This document shows positions 7,059 to 10,295 of a stretch of 10,295 nucleotides of DNA, in pieces. Position 1 is the first letter of the stretch. Every line of letters begins with the position of its first letter. Made by a program: the position numbers and the translations under genes. Under the pieces are notes generated by a model, which was not told where the DNA came from, did not search any database, and saw nothing but the letters and a program-made list of their open reading frames with translations. Source of the stretch: CAZAGT01 sp964484515 (GTDB lineage: Bacteria; Desulfobacterota; DSM-4660; Desulfatiglandales; HGW-15); contig CAZAGT010000172.1 of assembly GCA_964484515.1 (NCBI GenBank), forward strand, positions 1 to 10,295. Reading direction: 5' to 3'.

Positions 7059-7808
7059 CTAACTGGTTTTGTGAGACAAGGCCTTTTCAGCCCGTCTGAC
7101 TTCCTCGACAAACATCTTCACTTTGCCAAAAGCCTTCCTGAATCGAAGCGACTCCCCGTTCCTGTCCACCTGATTGGTTCGGGTGCAGCTATCCGCTCCC
7201 GCTGGCGCGACAGCCAGCAGTGCTTCATAGACGTTCTTGGGGCCCAGACCTCCGGCCAGGATGACAGGGATCCGGCACTGAAGGACCAGTTTCCGCGCCC
7301 TCTCCCAGTCGCAGACCCGGCCGGTAATACCCACAAATCCTTCCACCGGTTCTTGCCCGAGCCAGGTATCCGTGAGGAAGACATCGCTGTGCGGCTCAAG
7401 CGCGGTCGCCAACCGCAGGGTTGGGAAGTGCGGCAGTATCCCTTTCGGTGGCAGTGGCAGGGTACGCATGATACCGATCTCCGGAAATCTCTCCTTGATC
7501 CCCTTCTGTAAGGTCACAAGGTCCGCAAGGGGCTTAGCCTGCTCGCGGGGATCGGACAGATTGTCGCAGAAATGCACAAAATGGGGCCGGTAGTAGTCCA
7601 AGGCCCGCGAGATCACGTCCAACTTATTGAACAGTGGGATCATCGAGTTCTTGGCAGCGGTCCCCGCCGACAATCGAACGACCTCTCTAAGCTCAGGTCG
7701 TCGCCACTCGGATTCCGAAAGGAGTACACTCCCGATGTGATCGACTCCCAGTTCCAGACAGCGCTGAGCCTCCGCCGTCGTCTGAATCTCATAGACCTGT
7801 ACAATCAT
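7059..7808 (-). CDS. Divergent TrpF-like (phosphoribosylanthranilate isomerase-fold) protein
   Basis: TIM-barrel protein (249 aa) with recognisable TrpF landmarks in its second half. These are FLTDTWLG (144-151, D147 at the catalytic Asp position), GITGRVCDW (160-168, compare GGTGxxFDW), PVILAGGLGPKNV (181-193, the phosphate-loop strand), and a closing GADSCTRTNQ...FVEEVR. The first strand, normally KICG with the catalytic Cys, reads VQVYEIQ here, so the general-acid cysteine is missing. The usual SSGVE loop is also replaced by CTRTN. A role as a normal tryptophan-pathway isomerase is therefore doubtful, and no trp genes are nearby. The true substrate is unknown. The ATG at 7808 places strand 1 at the N-terminus as in TrpF. 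A TTG at 7832 with AGAGG 5 nt upstream is a real alternative start. It lies upstream of sdhCAB on the same strand, 197 nt away. Confidence 0.75.
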   Translation of the reverse strand: MIVQVYEIQTTAEAQRCLELGVDHIGSVLLSESEWRRPELREVVRLSAGTAAKNSMIPLFNKLDVISRALDYYRPHFVHFCDNLSDPREQAKPLADLVTLQKGIKERFPEIGIMRTLPLPPKGILPHFPTLRLATALEPHSDVFLTDTWLGQEPVEGFVGITGRVCDWERARKLVLQCRIPVILAGGLGPKNVYEALLAVAPAGADSCTRTNQVDRNGESLRFRKAFGKVKMFVEEVRRAEKALSHKTS

Positions 7809-7925
7809 CCTCGTCGTAGCCTTCTCTCGCAACTACGCCTCTTTCGTGGCCCCTCGGAGACATCCTCGCACGTCACGGATGAGCCTGAAGATCGAAAGTC
7901 AGAGACGTCACCAAAAGAGAAGTCA

Positions 7926-7956
7926 TTCATAGACCTGAAGTGAGGGGCATTGTCAA
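7926..7956 (-). promoter_or_regulatory. Possible promoter for the TrpF-like gene (minus strand)
   Basis: A perfect TTGACA (7951-7956 on the minus strand) is followed after 19 nt by TATGAA (7926-7931), or after 17 nt by the poorer TCTATG. The spacing is suboptimal, so this is a candidate only. It would give a leader of about 110 nt before the ATG at 7808. It sits in the 279-nt divergent region between this gene and rlmE, which is where such a promoter is expected. Confidence 0.35.
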
Positions 7957-7970
7957 GGCCTCGCGTGTCC

Positions 7971-7985
7971 GGCAAATGTTTTGCC
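7971..7985. repeat. Inverted repeat GGCAAA-TGT-TTTGCC in the divergent promoter region
   Basis: Perfect 6-bp arms separated by 3 nt, at 7971-7976 and 7980-7985. The element lies between the outward-facing promoter candidates: 14 nt upstream of the minus-strand TTGACA and overlapping the plus-strand TTGCCA. This position fits an operator for a dimeric regulator, but the short length makes chance possible. The rest of the 7809-8087 region shows no supportable gene. Confidence 0.35.
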
Positions 7986-8008
7986 AAGCAAGGATCGATT
8001 GTGATAGA
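7981..8008 (+). promoter_or_regulatory. Possible promoter for rlmE (plus strand)
   Basis: TTGCCA (7981-7986, 5/6 match) and GATAGA (8003-8008, 3/6 match) are 16 nt apart. The -10 is weak. The expected start near 8015 would leave a leader of about 70 nt before rlmE. Reported as a candidate because nothing better was seen upstream of this gene. Confidence 0.25.
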
Positions 8009-8087
8009 AGACAAGGCAGAATGGGCTGTTTTGGATGGCGTCGAAAGGGGTGGCGAATCTAGCTGGGCGCGGTGATGAAAAGGGAAA

Positions 8088-8687
8088 ATGGTTGCTCTCA
8101 AAGGGAAATGGCAAGATCATTACACCCGCCGAGCCAAGGCCGAAAAGTGGCTTGCGAGATCAGTCTACAAACTTGAAGAGATCGACCGCCGGTTTAAGCT
8201 TATTCGCCCCCGTGATCGGCTGCTGGATTTAGGATGTTATCCGGGTTCGTGGTCTCAGTACTGCTGCGCCAGGGTTGGGCCTAAAGGGAGCGTCGTCGGA
8301 GTCGATCTCAATGAACCCAAGCTGGCAGCGTGTCCACATTTTCGATTCATCAAGGCTGACGTTCTTACCGTGGAGCCAGCTAAACTGCGGGAGGAGATCG
8401 GTCCCCGACATGTGATCATCAGTGATTTGGCCCCTCAGACCACGGGCGTGGGGATGGCCGATGCGGCCCGGTCCCTTCAATTGGCCGGCAAGGCCTTTTC
8501 GATTGCACTGGGTTTGCTCGAAGGAGATGGTCATTTCCTGTGTAAGGCCTTTGAAAGCGAAGACCTTAAGCACTTGCGGCGGGATCTGTCAGAACATTTT
8601 GATCAGGTGAAGACGGTGAAGCCCGCGGCAGTACGAAAGCGGAGTCGTGAGGGCTACTTGATTGCCCGGGGATTCGCCCATCGTTGA
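8088..8687 (+). CDS. rlmE: 23S rRNA (uridine-2'-O)-methyltransferase, FtsJ/RrmJ family
   Basis: AdoMet-dependent methyltransferase (199 aa) expected to methylate the 2'-O of a uridine in the 23S rRNA A-loop (U2552 in E. coli) late in 50S assembly. The catalytic tetrad K-D-K-E is complete: K28 in RSVYKLEEID, D113 in IISDLAPQTTG, K153 in FLCKAFESED and E188 in REGYLIARG. The AdoMet-binding motif I is LDLGCYPGSWSQ (46-57), a variant of the usual LDLGAAPGGWSQ. VVGVDL (69-74) ends in the acidic residue expected at the ribose-binding strand. The length matches the family. The ATG at 8088 has AAGGGA just upstream, and the protein begins with KGKWQDHYTRRAK, a typical N-terminus for this family. The gene is divergent from the TrpF-like gene, and no partner shares its transcript before the repeat-bearing gap. 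Confidence 0.93.
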   Translation: MVALKGKWQDHYTRRAKAEKWLARSVYKLEEIDRRFKLIRPRDRLLDLGCYPGSWSQYCCARVGPKGSVVGVDLNEPKLAACPHFRFIKADVLTVEPAKLREEIGPRHVIISDLAPQTTGVGMADAARSLQLAGKAFSIALGLLEGDGHFLCKAFESEDLKHLRRDLSEHFDQVKTVKPAAVRKRSREGYLIARGFAHR

Positions 8688-8705
8688 CCTCTCCGGATCA
8701 CTGAG

Positions 8706-8849
8706 GAGACTGTCGAAAAACCTCTTCCTGAGAGGCTGAAGGAAAATGCCCAGATGTAAGGCTTCAGAGACAGGGGGCCCGCCCCGAAGGGTCGGGGATG
8801 AGGGCGATCCCGATGCAATCGGGACAGATGGGCGTTTTCCGACAGCCTC
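8706..8849. repeat. Compound inverted-repeat element with 16-bp imperfect ends and internal hairpins
   Basis: The ends GAGACTGTCGAAAAAC (8706-8721) and GTTTTCCGACAGCCTC (8834-8849) are inverted repeats matching at 14 of 16 positions. A second, inner left arm, GAGGCTG..GGAAAA.GCCCA (8733-8752), pairs even further with the right arm back to GCCCATCTGTC. Inside are two hairpins: CCCCGA-AGGG-TCGGGG (8782-8797) and TCCCGAT-GCA-ATCGGGA (8808-8824). A small CCTCT/AGAGG hairpin lies at 8721-8735. It fills most of the 208-nt gap between rlmE and yebC. There is no open frame and no clear target-site duplication. It resembles a MITE-like or REP-like intergenic repeat; copies elsewhere in the genome would prove that. 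Alternatives are a structured RNA or a bidirectional, rho-type terminator region. Confidence 0.6.
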
Positions 8850-8895
8850 TTGGGGTGCATCTAGTGAACTCAACAGGGCCATAAGGGGGTAGGCT

Positions 8896-9642
8896 ATGTC
8901 TGGTCACTCAAAATGGAGCTCAATCAAACACAAGAAAGGGGCCGCAGATGCCAAGCGGGGCAAAATCTTTTCAAAGCTCATCAAGGAGCTAACGGTGGCC
9001 GCTCGCATGGGTGGCGGCGATCCCACGGGAAACTCCCGCCTACGGGCGGCCATTCAGGCCGCCAAGGCGGAAAATATGCCGAAGGACAACATCGAGAGGG
9101 CCATCAAGAAGGGAACCGGGGAGCTGGAAGGTACGTCCTACGAGGAAGTCAATTATGAGGGTTACGGGCCCGGCGGGGTGGCAATGCTGATCGACTGCCT
9201 CACGGACAACAAGAACAGGGCGGTGGCTGACATCAAGCATCTGTTTGATCGGCACGGCGGGAATCTGGGTGAGCCGGGCTGCGTTGCTTGGATATTTGAG
9301 AAGAAGGGGCTCATTGTCTTTGAAAAGGAGCAGGTGGACGAAGAGAAGCTCATTGAGCTTGCCTTAGAGGCGGGCGCCGAGGACGTCAAGGAGAGTGAGG
9401 ATCAGCATGAGGTCGTCATGGATCCTTCCGATTTCGAGACCGTTAAGAAGGCCTTCGACGATGCCGGGATGACTTACACCCTGGCGGAAGTCAGCATGAT
9501 CCCCCAGAACACCGTCAAACTGGAGGGCAAGAAGGCGGAGCAGATGTTGAATCTGATGGAGGCCCTCGAGGACCACGATGACATCAGTCACGTGTATGCG
9601 AATTTTGATATTCCTGATGAGGTCATGGAGGCGATAAGCTGA
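8896..9642 (+). CDS. yebC: YebC/PmpR/TACO1 family protein
   Basis: Full-length YebC family protein (248 aa). The near-invariant N-terminus MSGHSKWSSIKHKKGAADAK is present, followed by KIFSKLIKELTVAAR (24-38), the NMPKDNIERAIKKGTG region (60-75) and YEGYGPGGVA (88-97) opening the second domain. The acidic C-terminal domain ends in HVYANFDIPDE (about 233-243). Members have been described as transcriptional regulators (PmpR) and as ribosome-associated translation factors related to mitochondrial TACO1. I cannot tell which role applies. A G-rich GGGGGT lies about 8 nt before the ATG at 8896. The stop overlaps the ruvC start (TGATG at 9640-9644), implying translational coupling. yebC next to ruvC is a very common arrangement, and it carries no sign of damage. 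Confidence 0.95.
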   Translation: MSGHSKWSSIKHKKGAADAKRGKIFSKLIKELTVAARMGGGDPTGNSRLRAAIQAAKAENMPKDNIERAIKKGTGELEGTSYEEVNYEGYGPGGVAMLIDCLTDNKNRAVADIKHLFDRHGGNLGEPGCVAWIFEKKGLIVFEKEQVDEEKLIELALEAGAEDVKESEDQHEVVMDPSDFETVKKAFDDAGMTYTLAEVSMIPQNTVKLEGKKAEQMLNLMEALEDHDDISHVYANFDIPDEVMEAIS

Positions 9643-10154
9643 TGCTGGTACTGGGTGTTGACCCCGGTTCCAGGGTGACCGGCTACGGTCTCGTAGAAAA
9701 GGTGGGCGGCAGCTTGACCTGTACCCATGCGGGGACGATTCGCCCGCCCGCTACCATTCCCTTCTATGGCAGGATTTATAAGATTTTTCAGGCCATGGTC
9801 GAGATCATGAGCACCCACCGGCCGGAGGAGATGGCGGTTGAAGACATCTTCTTTGCCAAGAATGTCAAGAGTTCGCTAAAGATCGGCCACGCCAGGGGGG
9901 CGGTATTGATTGCGGCCATGCAGTGCGGCATCAAGATCTTCGATTACACTCCCCTGGAGATCAAGAATGCGGTTGTGGGCTACGGGCGAGCCACAAAAGA
10001 ACAAGTTCGGTCGATGGTTCAGGTGATTCTCCATCTGAAAGAAAGCCCCGAATTGGATGCATCCGATGCCCTGGCTACGGCCATTTGTCACCTCAATTGG
10101 AGCCGCTATGAGAAGCAGGCCGTGACAAGGGGTGATACCGCTGCTGCTACCTAG
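9642..10154 (+). CDS. ruvC: Crossover junction endodeoxyribonuclease RuvC
   Basis: Holliday junction resolvase (170 aa) that cuts four-way junctions symmetrically as a dimer, normally with the RuvAB branch migration motor. The acidic catalytic residues are all present: D7 in LGVDPGS, E67 in AVEDIFF, and D139 and D142 in ELDASDALA. They align within one residue of E. coli D7, E66, D138 and D141. H150 follows in the last helix region. FFAKNVKSSLKIGHARGA (70-87) and VGYGRATKEQV (112-122) are typical family segments. The start overlaps the yebC stop by one base, so no separate ribosome-binding site is needed. The usual next genes, ruvA and ruvB, do not start in the remaining 141 nt of this window. 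Confidence 0.96.
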   Translation: MLVLGVDPGSRVTGYGLVEKVGGSLTCTHAGTIRPPATIPFYGRIYKIFQAMVEIMSTHRPEEMAVEDIFFAKNVKSSLKIGHARGAVLIAAMQCGIKIFDYTPLEIKNAVVGYGRATKEQVRSMVQVILHLKESPELDASDALATAICHLNWSRYEKQAVTRGDTAAAT

Positions 10155-10156
10155 GC

Positions 10157-10214
10157 TACGTCTACGGCATGTGATCAACGTCCGTATTCACGTATGAAAC
10201 CTCATCAAATGAGG
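10157..10214. repeat. Two inverted repeats after ruvC
   Basis: First, an imperfect stem: TACGT (10157-10161) pairs with ACGTA (10190-10194), and TACGG (10163-10167) pairs with CCGTA (10182-10186), with a small internal asymmetry. Second, a perfect 6-bp hairpin CCTCAT-CAA-ATGAGG at 10200-10214. Neither is followed by a T-run, so they are not canonical rho-independent terminators. Their place directly behind the ruvC stop suggests the end of the yebC-ruvC transcript or an mRNA-protecting structure. Beyond them, to 10295, I see no gene I can support. An ATG at 10239 stays open to the edge for 19 codons but lacks a ribosome-binding site. Confidence 0.35.
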
Positions 10215-10295
10215 CACCTGCAACCATAACGCCCGGCCATGGGGTCTCTTTTCAAAGACGAAACGTTACCTGCTCGAACGCTGAAGAAGCTTGCA

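Noticed and set aside
7805..8101. Minus-strand reading frame of 98 codons ahead of the TrpF-like gene, its stop overlapping that gene's ATG as ATGA, with an inner ATG at 7930 giving 41 codons.
   Set aside because: The overlap is suggestive of coupling. But the encoded sequence is Ser/Arg-rich with no family resemblance, it starts inside rlmE, and the inner ATG falls within the candidate -10 box.
10239..10295. ATG open to the right edge (19 codons).
   Set aside because: No ribosome-binding site, too short, and no resemblance to the start of RuvA or another known protein.

Overview
The window looks like a chromosomal segment of a sulfate- or sulfur-metabolising bacterium. It carries dsrM and most of dsrK, the membrane-complex genes of dissimilatory sulfur metabolism. 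A small RsbRD-type gene leads them, an arrangement I associate with Desulfobacterota-like sulfate reducers; Nitrospirota or other Dsr-bearing lineages cannot be excluded. DsrAB is not in view, so whether the pathway runs in the reductive or oxidative direction cannot be decided here. Base composition is moderately GC-rich and even, and no transposase, integrase, tRNA, rRNA or CRISPR array was seen.

Left two thirds (1-7808), all on the minus strand. Read in transcription order from the right, it holds a divergent TrpF-like TIM-barrel gene, then sdhC-sdhA-sdhB (a menaquinone-type succinate dehydrogenase/fumarate reductase with a di-heme cytochrome b), then an RsbRD-domain gene, dsrM and dsrK. 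The sdh genes are tightly packed: sdhC and sdhA are 10 nt apart, and sdhA and sdhB overlap as ATGA. A good sigma70-like promoter (TTGACT, 17 nt, TATAAA) lies between sdhB and the RsbRD gene, so the dsr block probably has its own transcript. dsrK runs off the left edge just before its expected last cluster-binding CxxC.

Right third (7809-10295), on the plus strand. rlmE (23S rRNA 2'-O-methyltransferase) is divergent from the TrpF-like gene. A 208-nt gap with a compound inverted repeat follows, then yebC and ruvC, joined by a one-base TGATG overlap. The last 141 nt after ruvC hold two hairpin-like inverted repeats but no recognisable ruvA start.

Functionally, SdhCAB and DsrMK both work at the cytoplasmic membrane with the menaquinone pool. 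SdhCAB exchanges electrons between succinate/fumarate and quinone. DsrMK takes menaquinol electrons through a NarI-like di-heme subunit to an HdrD-like iron-sulfur subunit, which is thought to act on the DsrC disulfide/trisulfide. The right-hand genes are housekeeping (ribosome maturation, translation or regulation, Holliday junction resolution). No wholly new multi-gene system is evident. The least explained items are the TrpF-like protein that lacks the catalytic cysteine, the RsbRD gene ahead of dsrM, and the compound inverted repeat between rlmE and yebC.
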